Shown: positions 17,585 through 26,156 of the stretch, piece by piece
How the letters are laid out: each line of letters starts with the position of its first letter
Position numbering within the stretch: position 1 is the first letter of the stretch
Assembly: GCA_036562495.1 (NCBI GenBank)
Contig: DATCKA010000030.1
Location: forward strand, 62,001-126,000
Origin: Geochorda sp036562495
Lineage (GTDB): Bacteria; Bacillota; Limnochordia; Limnochordales; Geochordaceae
Direction of reading: 5' to 3'
Length of the DNA stretch: 64,000 nt
Made by a program: the position numbers and the translations under genes
Notes under the pieces: model-generated
Told to the model about the DNA's origin: nothing
The model's input: only the letters and a program-made list of their open reading frames with translations
The model's database searches: none

Positions 17585-18364
17585 TCAGCGCATCAGGTAC
17601 TCCCGCAGGTGCGGGTAGTTGCCGCTCAGGATCAACGCCAGCGCTATGATATACTTTCGCTGCCGCTCCAGCGTCTTGCGGCTCACCCCCGCCACTGCCT
17701 CCAGCTCCTTGAGTGGCAGGTTACCCCGCTGCACCACCTGCTCGCACAGCTCCGGCTTGCCGGCCAGAAGCCGTGCCACGGCCAGGGCTCGCTCACGGGC
17801 GTCACGGTGGCGCGGCGTGCGGTCCACCAGATCTTGGAATGCAATCCCCAGGGATCGAAGCTGCTGAGCGAGGCGCTGGATCTCCTCGCGCCGCTCTCGT
17901 GCCAGGACCTCGTCCTCGAACTGCCGGTGCGCCTCGCGGGCCTCGACCTGCGCCAGCGGGTTGTCCGACGTCTCGCCGTCCTCGCCCTCCAGCGCCAGGC
18001 TCGACAGGGGCACCTCCTGCCGTCGGCTCGACTCGCGCCGGAAGTGGTCGATGAGGCGGCGCCGGATCACCATCTCGGCGAAGGAGAAGAAGGAGCGGCC
18101 GCCTTGCTGGCGGTAGGAGGTGATGGCCTCGTCGAAGGCCATCATGGCCACCGACGCCTCGTCGTCCTGGCCGGCCCGCACGAAGTGGCCGCTGACGGAC
18201 GCGGCCGCCCGCATGATGAAGGGGCGGTACGTGGCGATGAGCCGCTCACGGGCATCCCGGTCGCCTTGCTGCGCCTGCCGCACCAGTTGCTGCAGGCGGA
18301 TGGCCGCGGCAGCCTCGCCGGTCGTCTTGACGCTCTCGGTGAGCTTGTCCAACGAAGAAGACAC
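17585..18364 (-). CDS. sigI: RNA polymerase sigma factor, SigI family
   Basis: 259 residues beginning with GTG. Region 2 is visible as GDRDARERLIATYRPFI, then DEASVAMMAFDEAITSYRQQ and GRSFFSFAEMVIRRRLIDHFRRE. A SigI-specific C-terminal region ends LERQRKYIIALALILSGNYPHLREYL, which is diagnostic for the family. SigI controls heat or cell-wall stress genes in Bacillus and polysaccharide-degradation genes in some clostridia. With its RsgI-like partner it heads the queA-tgt-yajC operon. GAGGG lies 9 nt before the start. I see no convincing sigma-A or SigI-type promoter in the 149 bp upstream. Confidence 0.9.
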   Translation of the reverse strand: MSSSLDKLTESVKTTGEAAAAIRLQQLVRQAQQGDRDARERLIATYRPFIMRAAASVSGHFVRAGQDDEASVAMMAFDEAITSYRQQGGRSFFSFAEMVIRRRLIDHFRRESSRRQEVPLSSLALEGEDGETSDNPLAQVEAREAHRQFEDEVLARERREEIQRLAQQLRSLGIAFQDLVDRTPRHRDARERALAVARLLAGKPELCEQVVQRGNLPLKELEAVAGVSRKTLERQRKYIIALALILSGNYPHLREYLMR

Positions 18365-18513
18365 GTGTACGATCCCTCACTCGGACGTCCCGTGCGGCCA
18401 CCGGATCGGCCTCGTCCGCCCCGACGGCCCCGAGGCGGCGACCGTATAGGCTACCTTTTGACCTCCCGCTCCCCGATACCTGCCCCGACGACGGAGCGCC
18501 CGAGATGGCCCCA

Positions 18514-18930
18514 TCATCTACCATCGAGGTGGCTTCGGCTGAAGGCCTGCGGCAACAGCTCGGCCAACCGGAAACGCCACCGCTGCCGGCCGTTGTCGAT
18601 GACCACCGGCATGTCCTGGGCAAACTCCGAGAGCACCTGCCGGCACGTCCCGCACGGCGTCGTCGGGGAAGGGGTCTCGGCGACCACGGCCACCGCCACC
18701 AGACGACGCCGCCCCGACGCCACGGCCTGGCCCACCGCCACCCGCTCCGCGCACAACGTGGCTCCGTAGACGGCGTTTTCGACGTTGCACCCGGCGAAGA
18801 TCTCGCCGTCATCGGCCATCACGGCCGCCCCGACCGCGAAGCGCGAGTACGGCGCATAGGCGTGCCGTCGCGCCTCCCACGCGGCCCGGACCAGTCGCTC
18901 TTCCTGCTCGGCTGTCAGTTGCACCCTCAC
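18514..18930 (-). CDS. cdd: Cytidine deaminase
   Basis: 138 residues, homotetrameric-type length. It deaminates cytidine and deoxycytidine. The zinc and catalytic motif is GCNVENAVYGATLCAERVAV (the Cys ligand and the HAE-equivalent CAE) with PCGTCRQVLSEF for the other two Cys ligands. It lies 45 bp after the dgkA fusion, matching Bacillus dgkA-cdd, but the era gene normally next is absent. Confidence 0.95.
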   Translation of the reverse strand: MRVQLTAEQEERLVRAAWEARRHAYAPYSRFAVGAAVMADDGEIFAGCNVENAVYGATLCAERVAVGQAVASGRRRLVAVAVVAETPSPTTPCGTCRQVLSEFAQDMPVVIDNGRQRWRFRLAELLPQAFSRSHLDGR

Positions 18931-18975
18931 CCCACCTCTCGAGATGTGCCGCCCGCTCCCGACAGGCCCCGCGCC

Positions 18976-19707
18976 TCACCCCAGCAGGACGAAGACCGCT
19001 CCCATCACGCCGACGCCCAGGGCGAGCCCGGCTGCCACCTCCCAGACGCTGTGAAGGCCGGCCTCCACCCGGCTCTCGGCCACCAGCCCTGCCAGCAGCA
19101 CCGCCAGCAGCGTCACGCTCGGATTGGAGCTCGTCGCGTAGACGGCCGTGGCCAGTGCCGCGGCCACCGCTGCATGGCCGCTCGGCATCCCCCCCACCAG
19201 CCGGGGAGGACGGTTGAGCCACGTCTTGGCCGCCCAGGCCAGCAGCAGGGTCAGCCCCAGCCCCGTCAAGGCCAGGTAGGAGGAGGACCGGGCCCCCAGG
19301 CGCCCTCCCGAGGCCAGCGCCGCGAGCAGGGGTTCGTAGAAGAGCAGCACGCCGATGCCCACCGCCCCCACTGCGCTCACCAGCACGGCGCCTGCGGCGA
19401 CGTCCTTGGCGATCCGGGCGATCTCGTCGTAGCGGGGAGAGAGGAGATCCGTCGCCGCCTCGACGGCGGTGTTGAGGAGCTCGGCCACCAGCACCACCAC
19501 GATGGTCAACGCCAGCGCCGCCAGCGCCTGCCGCGGCAGCTGCACCACCGAGGCCAGCACCAGCACCAGGATGGCCAGCAGGAAGTGGATGCGCAGGTTG
19601 CGCTGCGTACGCAGCGCCCAGACCAAGCCCCGGCCGGCGAACTGGAAGCTCTGGACCACGTTGCGGGCCCGTGGCACGGGCCCCTTGTTCACCGGGGGAG
19701 GCCGCAT
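18976..19707 (-). CDS. dgkA: Diacylglycerol/undecaprenol kinase fused to a PAP2-like phosphatase domain
   Basis: 243 residues with two parts. Residues ~15-125 are a DgkA domain of three membrane helices with AELLNTAVEAATD (76-88), the catalytic Glu and Asn motif. Residues ~125-243 form a PAP2-type segment with K161...RP167, MPSGHAA (174-180) and SRVEAGLHS (212-220). The first half should phosphorylate undecaprenol or diacylglycerol, the second could dephosphorylate a lipid phosphate. The same fusion occurs in other thermophilic Firmicutes. It overlaps the ybeY stop by 19 bp; a GTG at 19692 overlapping the stop is an alternative start. Confidence 0.87.
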   Translation of the reverse strand: MRPPPVNKGPVPRARNVVQSFQFAGRGLVWALRTQRNLRIHFLLAILVLVLASVVQLPRQALAALALTIVVVLVAELLNTAVEAATDLLSPRYDEIARIAKDVAAGAVLVSAVGAVGIGVLLFYEPLLAALASGGRLGARSSSYLALTGLGLTLLLAWAAKTWLNRPPRLVGGMPSGHAAVAAALATAVYATSSNPSVTLLAVLLAGLVAESRVEAGLHSVWEVAAGLALGVGVMGAVFVLLG

Positions 19708-20198
19708 GCGTTCAGGGCCGCTTCCTCTCGTGCGCGCATGGCTTGCCGCGAGGGCTCGTCCTCGTGGTCGTAGCCCAGCAGGTGCAAGCAGCCGTGCACC
19801 GCCAGGTAGGCAAGCTCTCGCTCCACGGAGTGCCCGTACTCCTCGGCCTGAGCCACGGCGCGCGGCACGCTGATGACGATCTCGCCCAACAGGCGGGGCC
19901 CCGCCTGCTCAGGGTCCGGCACCGGCTCCTCGGGGTCGTCCAGCGTGAAGGAGAGGACGTCGGTGGGTGCGTCGACGCCACGAAACTGGCGGTTGAGCGC
20001 GGCGATGGTGGGCTCGTCCACCAGCGCGACGCTCACCTCCACCGGTCGGTCAACCTCGTGCCCCAGCTCGCGGCGCAACACCTCCCGCACCACTCGGTGC
20101 AGCAGCCGGCGACGCAGGTAGCCCGACACGTCCACCTCGCGCTGGTGGTTGTGGACTCTCACGACGAAGGGCTCGGGGCGGCGCTCACTTGCTCTCAT
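19689..20198 (-). CDS. ybeY: Endoribonuclease YbeY (16S rRNA maturation)
   Basis: 169 residues. The zinc motif HGCLHLLGYDHE (HGxLHLxGYDH) near the C-terminus is definitive, and the preceding LNRQFRGVDAPTDVLSF is also family-typical. It processes rRNA and takes part in ribosome quality control. It overlaps the pgpH stop by 14 bp and dgkA by 19 bp, as in the conserved pgpH-ybeY-dgkA order. Confidence 0.95.
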   Translation of the reverse strand: MRASERRPEPFVVRVHNHQREVDVSGYLRRRLLHRVVREVLRRELGHEVDRPVEVSVALVDEPTIAALNRQFRGVDAPTDVLSFTLDDPEEPVPDPEQAGPRLLGEIVISVPRAVAQAEEYGHSVERELAYLAVHGCLHLLGYDHEDEPSRQAMRAREEAALNACGLPR

Positions 20199-22353
20199 GA
20201 CGGCGCACCTCGCGCTCGATCTGGGGGTACTCGATGCGAGCGTGGTAGACCCCCGTCAGCACCCGTACGAAGGCGCTGGCGATGGTGTTGAGCTCCTGCA
20301 GCGTCAGCGTACTCTCGTCGAGCTGCCCGTCCAGGAGCCGCTCCCGGATGACCCGCCGCACCAGCCCCTCGATGCGGCCCGGCGTCGCATGTCCGAGCGC
20401 GCGGGCCGCCGCCTCCACCGAGTCGGCCAGCATGACGATGGCCGTCTCCTTGCTGCGGGGCTTGGGGCCGGCGTAGCGGAAGTCCTCCTCCTTGACCTTC
20501 TCCGGGCCCTCCGCATTGAGGGCCTTCTGGTAGAAGTAGCGCACCAGATCCGTCCCGTGATGCGTCCGGATGAACTCGACGATCGCCTCGGGCACCTTGG
20601 CCTGGCGGGCCAGGTCCACCCCGTCCTTGACGTGGGACATGATGATGAGCGTGCTGAGGCTGGGCGTCAGCCGATCGTGAGGATTGGCGTCGCCGAACTG
20701 GTTCTCAACGAAGAAGTAGGGGCGCCGGATCTTGCCGACATCGTGGTACAGGGCCCCCGCCCGGCAGAGCACCGGATCGGCCCCCACGGCCTCGGCGGCG
20801 GTCTCCGCGAGGTTGCCCACCATCAGGCTATGGTGATAGGTGCCCGGCGCCTCCAGCAGGAGCCGCCGCAAGAGGGGCTGGTTGGGGTTGCACAGCTCCA
20901 TGAGGCGCACGCTGGAGACGACGCCGAAGAGGCTCTCGACGAAGGGGAGCACGCCAAGCGCCAGCACGGCGCTCAGCAGCCCGTTGGCCAACCCGGCCCA
21001 GGAGGCCGCCAGGGTGCGGGCGTCGGCCCGCAACAGGCCCAGGGCCACCAGCGCGATGAGCCCGGCAACGCCCGCCACGACGCCCGTGCGGGTCAGATCC
21101 GACCGCTGCCCCAGTCGATGGACGTTGAAGACGGCGACGGTGCCCGTCACGAAGCCCACCGCCACCGGACGCGCGTCGAAGTCGAACACGAGCCCGCTCA
21201 GGACCGACAGCGCCGCCACCAGCACGATGCCGACGTGGGCGTCCAGCAGCACCGTGGCCAGCATGGCGGCCAGGGCCACCGGCGTGAGGTACCCGGCGAC
21301 GCCCCACGGGAGCTCGTCGAGCACCCGGGCCGCCACCGCCACCATCAGCGCCAACGAGGCGACCATGGTCGCCATCCGCCGCGAGCGCACCACCGCCCCG
21401 TGGAAGCGCGCCAGGTAGAAGGCCGTGATGGCCACCAGCGCGGCCAGCACCAGGCCCACGCCCAGCAGGCTGCTGAGCCACTGGCCGCCCTGCTGCAGCA
21501 TGCCCAGGTCCCGCAGCAGCTGCACGTGCTCCTCGGTCACCACGTCGCCGCGCCGCAGGATGACCTGATCCTGCAGCACCATGACCGGCTGGACGCCGCG
21601 GATGGCCTCCTGGCGCACCCTCTCCAGCCGAGCCGGGTCGAGGATCAGGTTGGGCACCAGCGCGGCGGCCGCGATCTCCCGGATGACGCCCCGGACCTCC
21701 TCGGGCGCGTCGAGGGCCGCCACGTCCCGGGCCAGCCGCTCGCGAGCGTCGTCGACGTCACCGGCGCCGATGCGAGTGGTCCCCATGAGCCGCTCCACCA
21801 CGGCCGGCGCCTGCTGCGTCACGGTCGAGAAGGCGGCGTCGGGCAGGCGCAGGGCCGAGGCCACCACCGAGGCCGGCAGCAACAACTGCGCCTCGTCCAC
21901 GAGCCGCGGCTGGAGGGTGCCGGCCCGGGCGTTGGCCGCCGACGACGAGGGGGCCTCCCCGGACGACTCCCACAGGCCGGCGCGCTCCTCCTTCAACAGG
22001 GCCAGGGCCTTGCGCACCCGGTCGCCGGCCTGCACCGCCGCGGTGGGGTCGATGGAGTAGTTGGCCGGATCCTCCGAGGCCCGGCGCAACGCCTCTTTGA
22101 CGGCCTCCTCCTGCAGGAGGGCCGTCCGGTAGCGGTTTTCGATGGTCCGAGGGGCGGTGATGTCCACGGGGCTGACCTGACCGGGCGCCAGCTGCACCGT
22201 CGGCTGGGTGACCGCGGGCAGGAAGAGGAGCACCAAGAGCGCCCACGCGTAGACGGCGACCGCGGCCGGATGGCCCGCCAGGCGCGCGGCCCGCTCCAGC
22301 GGCAGACGCCCCCGGTAGGTCCCCAGCCTCTCCGTGATCCAGCGCCAGGTCAT
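20185..22353 (-). CDS. pgpH: Cyclic-di-AMP phosphodiesterase PgpH (7TM-7TMR-HD)
   Basis: 722 residues with the ATG at 22353; this gives the family length (Bacillus PgpH 711) and the start MTWRWITERLG, while the open frame upstream is Arg/Gly-rich filler. One N-terminal membrane helix, a long extracytoplasmic 7TMR-HDED region (~70-330), about seven membrane helices, then the HD domain (PGTYHHSLMVGNLAE, YHDVGKIRRPYFF, THHGTDLVRYFY). It hydrolyses c-di-AMP to pApA. The upstream neighbour should be phoH but is yqfD, 176 bp away. Confidence 0.95.
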   Translation of the reverse strand: MTWRWITERLGTYRGRLPLERAARLAGHPAAVAVYAWALLVLLFLPAVTQPTVQLAPGQVSPVDITAPRTIENRYRTALLQEEAVKEALRRASEDPANYSIDPTAAVQAGDRVRKALALLKEERAGLWESSGEAPSSSAANARAGTLQPRLVDEAQLLLPASVVASALRLPDAAFSTVTQQAPAVVERLMGTTRIGAGDVDDARERLARDVAALDAPEEVRGVIREIAAAALVPNLILDPARLERVRQEAIRGVQPVMVLQDQVILRRGDVVTEEHVQLLRDLGMLQQGGQWLSSLLGVGLVLAALVAITAFYLARFHGAVVRSRRMATMVASLALMVAVAARVLDELPWGVAGYLTPVALAAMLATVLLDAHVGIVLVAALSVLSGLVFDFDARPVAVGFVTGTVAVFNVHRLGQRSDLTRTGVVAGVAGLIALVALGLLRADARTLAASWAGLANGLLSAVLALGVLPFVESLFGVVSSVRLMELCNPNQPLLRRLLLEAPGTYHHSLMVGNLAETAAEAVGADPVLCRAGALYHDVGKIRRPYFFVENQFGDANPHDRLTPSLSTLIIMSHVKDGVDLARQAKVPEAIVEFIRTHHGTDLVRYFYQKALNAEGPEKVKEEDFRYAGPKPRSKETAIVMLADSVEAAARALGHATPGRIEGLVRRVIRERLLDGQLDESTLTLQELNTIASAFVRVLTGVYHARIEYPQIEREVRRHESK

Positions 22354-22529
22354 CCTTGCCCCTGCAGGGGGCCGGGCCGCCACCAGGCTCCTATGGCCCT
22401 CCCCGGCCTCGCTCTTGCTCCCTGACAGGGCTCGCAAACGTCCGCCTCCCCTTGCCCCCGGACTCGTGTCCAGTATAGTGCGGCGCCCTCCGGAAAGCCA
22501 GTCTGCCCTGGCGGGGCCGCCCCGAGGCG

Positions 22530-23765
22530 TCACGACGCCCCCGATGGCGAGTCAGGGGGCACCTGGGAGGGCCCCTGGTGAGGGGCAAAGGTCGAGATGT
22601 CCTGGACGGCTTCGATGACCACCCGGCTGCGCACCAGGACCTGCCCCTCGCCCGTCGCCTCCTCCCACGTCCACAGGCGTTGCGTCAGCACCTCCGGCGT
22701 CGGCCCCAGGCGCGAGGCGGCCTGCTCGAGCGCTCGCTCCTCCACCAACCGGCGTGCCTGCTCCAGATCCATCGCGAAGCGCTCCAGCGCCAGCTCCTCG
22801 TGGATGACGTGATCCCACCGCAGGGGCAACGCGGCCAGCGGCCCCGGCAGCCGGCGATGTCGGATCTCCGTGCGGAAGCGGACGAAGGGTGGCTCCACGG
22901 CCCCCAGGCGGAACTGCCACGGGCCGACCTTCAGAAAGAGCCCCCTCGCCCTGTGCCCCGACGGCCGCTCCACCCGCAGCTCGAGGCCTGTCTCGGCGAA
23001 TCCCTCAGCCCAGGTCCGGGCGTAGACGACGCCGGCCGCCCGGACGGGCTGCGCATCGGCCGGGGCCCCCAGGGGCGGGCGGCCGCTGATGAGGATCTGC
23101 CCCCTCCGCACCACGTCGCCGGGCTGCACCACCGGCCACCCGGAGGCGGCCACCACCTGCACCACGAGCCCGTCCGATGCCGCGACCACGTCCCCGGGCG
23201 CCAGGGCCAGCCGCTGATCGTCCCGGCGTGTCCTCGCCTCCACCCGCGCGAGGCTGCCCCGGATGTGCACGTCCACCCAGGCCAGTTCAGGGATGGCCGC
23301 CATCAGCTCTTGCTCCAGCCGCCTCGGGTCGACCGCCGCCCTCGCCGCACCGGGCTGCAGCCCCAGCGCCAGCAGGGTCGACCGGAGCTGTTCGGCCTGC
23401 TCCCCGGTGACACCGTCTACCTCCACCGCCCAGATCCGGGAGTAGAGGGCCACCATGATGGCAAGGGCCACCACCGCGCCGGCCACGAGACCGGGGCGGT
23501 GCGCCACCCGACGCAGCACGAAGGGCAGGCCCCGCCGACGCACGAGCCGCACGCGGACACCCGCCCGCCGGGCCGGGTGCCGCAACCGGGGGTACTGGCT
23601 CGCGCTCACCCGCGCCACCAGGGCGTGGGGGCCGGGTCGGCTCACCTGCCGCAGCTCGATGCCGCCCCGTGACGCCAGGTTGAGGAAGGCCGGCAGGCGC
23701 TCGCCCACCGCCCGGACGACCACGTAGCCCCGCACATAGTCGGCCAACCGCTCAGACAGTCCCAT
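22530..23765 (-). CDS. yqfD: Sporulation protein YqfD
   Basis: 411 residues. The N-terminus (LADYVRGYVVVRAVGERLPAFLNLA) and the following basic region match YqfD. One membrane segment (~90-110, GLVAGAVVALAIMVALYSRIW) leads into an extracytoplasmic domain with PELAWVDVHIRGSLARVEAR and ISGRPP. The family is required for efficient endospore formation and is made under sigma-E in Bacillus. It overlaps yqfC by 14 bp. Confidence 0.92.
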   Translation of the reverse strand: MGLSERLADYVRGYVVVRAVGERLPAFLNLASRGGIELRQVSRPGPHALVARVSASQYPRLRHPARRAGVRVRLVRRRGLPFVLRRVAHRPGLVAGAVVALAIMVALYSRIWAVEVDGVTGEQAEQLRSTLLALGLQPGAARAAVDPRRLEQELMAAIPELAWVDVHIRGSLARVEARTRRDDQRLALAPGDVVAASDGLVVQVVAASGWPVVQPGDVVRRGQILISGRPPLGAPADAQPVRAAGVVYARTWAEGFAETGLELRVERPSGHRARGLFLKVGPWQFRLGAVEPPFVRFRTEIRHRRLPGPLAALPLRWDHVIHEELALERFAMDLEQARRLVEERALEQAASRLGPTPEVLTQRLWTWEEATGEGQVLVRSRVVIEAVQDISTFAPHQGPSQVPPDSPSGAS

Positions 23766-24042
23766 GCTGCTCGCCCAGGCGCACCTCCTCGATGAGCCCC
23801 GCGATGCGCAGGCGGTCGGGCCGGATGGCCTCGATGACGAACCCGCGACCCGTCACCGCGACCCGCCCGTTGGGTGTGTCCACCACGACCTCGCGGGAGG
23901 AGAAGGCCAGCAGCCCTCGATGGTTCTCGATGATGAGCCGGCGACGCCCCACCATCTCGATGCGCGTCTCGCCGAAGGCCTCGGGCGGCAGATCCAGCGC
24001 CCTCGCCGCCCCGGCCAGCCATCGTTTTCCACTTCTTGCCAT
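23752..24042 (-). CDS. yqfC: Sporulation protein YqfC
   Basis: 96 residues, typical length. Conserved blocks DLPPEAFGETRIEMVGRRRL and LLAFSSREVVVDTPNGRVAVTG are visible. It is an all-beta cytoplasmic protein paired with YqfD; the yqfC-yqfD pair is a marker of endospore formers. The upstream side is divergent to pruA rather than following floA, so an inserted block separates it from its usual neighbours. Confidence 0.93.
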   Translation of the reverse strand: MARSGKRWLAGAARALDLPPEAFGETRIEMVGRRRLIIENHRGLLAFSSREVVVDTPNGRVAVTGRGFVIEAIRPDRLRIAGLIEEVRLGEQHGTV

Positions 24043-24169
24043 AGGGTCCCCCGCGAGGTTGTCTCGGTGCCCCCACGAGACCTATGCACCAGGTGGCCGG
24101 GACAGCCCAGGCAACCGGTCGCGAGGAGAGCGACAGGGGCGGGTGGAAAGTGCCCCGGGGGGATGCACG

Positions 24170-25738
24170 ATGGTTGGTCCTTTCGTCAACGAGCCCTTTG
24201 CCGACTTCGGCTCCGCCCCGGTCCGGGCCGCCATGGAGGAGGCCATCCGACGGGTCGAGGCGCAGCTGGGCCGGACGTATCCCGCCTTCGTCGACGGCCA
24301 AGACGTGCTCACCGACGCCCGCATCGTCTCGGTCAACCCCGCCCGCCCGCAGCAGGTGGTGGGGTACGTGGCCAAGGCCGACCGGGAGCTGGCCGAGCGG
24401 GCCATCCAGGCGGCTTCCCGCGCCTTCGAGCGGTGGCGCCGTTACACGCCCGACGCCCGGGCGCGGGTGCTGCTGCGGGCCGCCGCCATCCTGCGACGCC
24501 GCCGCTTCGAGTTCAACGCCTGGATGGTCCTGGAGGTGGGCAAGACCTGGGTCGAGGCCGACGTGGAGACGGCCGAAGCCATCGACTTCCTGGAGTACTA
24601 TGCCCGGGAAATGATGCGGTTGGGTGCCCCCCAGCCCCTGACGCCCCTGCCCGGCGAGGAAAACGAGCAGCGCTACATCCCACTGGGCGTGGTGGTGGTC
24701 ATCCCGCCCTGGAACTTCCCCCTCTCCATCCTCCTCGGCATGACCTCCGCGGCCCTGGTGGCAGGCAACGCCGTGGTGCTCAAGCCCTCCAGCGTCTCCC
24801 CCGTCGTCGCCGCCAAGGCCGTCGAGCTGTTGCGGGAGGCCGGCATCCCCGACGGCGTGCTCAACTTCGTGCCGGGCAGCGGCGGCGCCATCGGCGACTA
24901 CCTGGTGAGCCACCCGCTGACCCGCATGATCGCGTTCACCGGGTCCAAGGAGGTGGGCCTGCGCATCAACGAGCTGGCGGCCCGCACGGCTCCCGGGCAG
25001 CGCTGGATCAAGCGGGTCATCGCCGAGATGGGCGGCAAGAACGCGATCATCGTCGATGACAGCGCCGACCTGGAGGCGGCCGCGGCGGCCATCGTCACCT
25101 CCGCCTTCGGCTTCCAGGGGCAGAAGTGCTCCGCCGGCTCCAGGGCCATCGTGCTGGATGGGGTCTACGATCGGGTGCTGGAGGAGGTCGTGGCGCGCAC
25201 CCGGGCCCTTCGCATCGGCGATCCCGCGCGCTACGAGACGCAGATCGGGCCGGTGGTGGATCGCTCCCAGTTCGACAAGGTGTCGAGCTACCTCGAGATC
25301 GGCCGCCGGGAGGGGCGGCTGGTGGCCGGCGGCGGCCCATGGGGCGAGTCGGCTCGGGATCCCGAGGCCCACGGCTACTTCATCGAGCCCACCGTCTTCG
25401 CCGACGTGGATCCGTCGGCCCGGATCGCGCAGGAGGAGATCTTCGGGCCGGTGCTGGCGGTCATCCGCGCCCGCGACTTCGACCATGCGCTCGAGATCGC
25501 CAACGGCACCGAGTATGGCCTGACAGGCGCCGTCTTCGCTCGGGACCGGGCCAAGCTGGAGCGGGCTCGGGAGGAGTTCCACGTCGGCAACCTCTACTTC
25601 AACCGCAAGTGCACCGGCGCCCTGGTCGGGGCGCACCCCTTCGGCGGCTTCAACATGTCGGGCACCGACTCCAAGGCCGGGGGCCCCGACTACCTGCTCT
25701 TGTTCACCCAGGCCAAGGCCATCTCCGAGGCGCTGTGA
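24170..25738 (+). CDS. 1-pyrroline-5-carboxylate dehydrogenase (L-glutamate gamma-semialdehyde dehydrogenase)
   Basis: 522 residues, aldehyde dehydrogenase superfamily, closest in look to PruA/RocA. It oxidises glutamate semialdehyde to glutamate with NAD, the last step of proline and arginine breakdown. Visible motifs: VVVIPPWNFPLSI, FTGSKEVGLRI (NAD site), AEMGGKNAIIV (catalytic Glu), FQGQKCSAGSR (catalytic Cys), EEIFGPVLAVI and NRKCTGALVGAHPFGG (substrate anchor). The ATG at 24170 follows a run of six G at about 6 nt; the frame upstream is open but unconserved. Proline dehydrogenase is not nearby. Confidence 0.9.
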   Translation: MVGPFVNEPFADFGSAPVRAAMEEAIRRVEAQLGRTYPAFVDGQDVLTDARIVSVNPARPQQVVGYVAKADRELAERAIQAASRAFERWRRYTPDARARVLLRAAAILRRRRFEFNAWMVLEVGKTWVEADVETAEAIDFLEYYAREMMRLGAPQPLTPLPGEENEQRYIPLGVVVVIPPWNFPLSILLGMTSAALVAGNAVVLKPSSVSPVVAAKAVELLREAGIPDGVLNFVPGSGGAIGDYLVSHPLTRMIAFTGSKEVGLRINELAARTAPGQRWIKRVIAEMGGKNAIIVDDSADLEAAAAAIVTSAFGFQGQKCSAGSRAIVLDGVYDRVLEEVVARTRALRIGDPARYETQIGPVVDRSQFDKVSSYLEIGRREGRLVAGGGPWGESARDPEAHGYFIEPTVFADVDPSARIAQEEIFGPVLAVIRARDFDHALEIANGTEYGLTGAVFARDRAKLERAREEFHVGNLYFNRKCTGALVGAHPFGGFNMSGTDSKAGGPDYLLLFTQAKAISEAL

Positions 25739-25768
25739 CGGCATAGGCGGCGCAGCCGGGGGCAAACT

Positions 25769-25808
25769 GAGCGAGGCGGGCGGAACCGGTCCCGCTCGCC
25801 TCTCGCTC
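25769..25808. repeat. Imperfect hairpin after the dehydrogenase gene
   Basis: Arms 25769-25783 and 25792-25808 pair over about 15 positions with a two-base bulge and one G-U pair. It starts 30 bp after the stop. No T-run follows, so it is not a textbook terminator; it could stabilise the 3' end of the mRNA or attenuate read-through into the small ORF and transporter. Confidence 0.5.
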
Positions 25809-25827
25809 TCGAAGGGACGGGAACGCG

Positions 25828-26037
25828 ATGGCGCCTCGACAGCCCGGCCGGCGCAAGCCGGCCGACGCCCCCAACCGGCTGCGGCCCCTGCGCACGACCC
25901 AGGAGGTCGCCCAGGAGCCGGGAGCGACCCTGGTCGGCATCGACAACCCGGACGACGCCGACGTCTACCCCCCGACCGAGACGCCCGACAGCGGTCGTCG
26001 CCGCCGTCAGGCACCGCCACCTCGCCGGGAGGGGTGA
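25828..26037 (+). CDS. Small hypothetical protein, 69 aa
   Basis: I do not recognise this ORF. It has an ATG with GAAGGGACGGGA upstream, ends in TGA, and reads as a hydrophilic, Pro/Arg-rich peptide with an acidic middle (VGIDNPDDADVYPPTE). It is in the direction of its neighbours and lies between the dehydrogenase and the peptide transporter. If it is not translated, 25739-26156 is a 418 bp non-coding gap in which I otherwise see only the hairpin at 25769-25808 and an AT-richer patch near 26075-26105. Confidence 0.4.
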   Translation: MAPRQPGRRKPADAPNRLRPLRTTQEVAQEPGATLVGIDNPDDADVYPPTETPDSGRRRRQAPPPRREG

Positions 26038-26156
26038 GACCCGGCTGATGCCCCGACCAGCCCCGGGCAATCGGTAAAGGATATTGCTTGCACCTACCGA
26101 AATCGTTGCCCCCAAAGGAGTGCCGGCACGGCCGGCGAGGGGGGAGACGATTGGGT

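Noticed and set aside
22472..22477. TATACT on the minus strand upstream of pgpH as a possible -10
   Set aside because: The best -35 at 18 bp (TGGCTT) is poor and there is no TGn extension. Not enough to call a promoter, although the 176-bp gap could hold one.
24061..24081. GTCTCG/CGAGAC inverted repeat between yqfC and pruA
   Set aside because: Six-base arms with a nine-base loop are expected by chance in GC-rich DNA; could be an operator but nothing else supports it.
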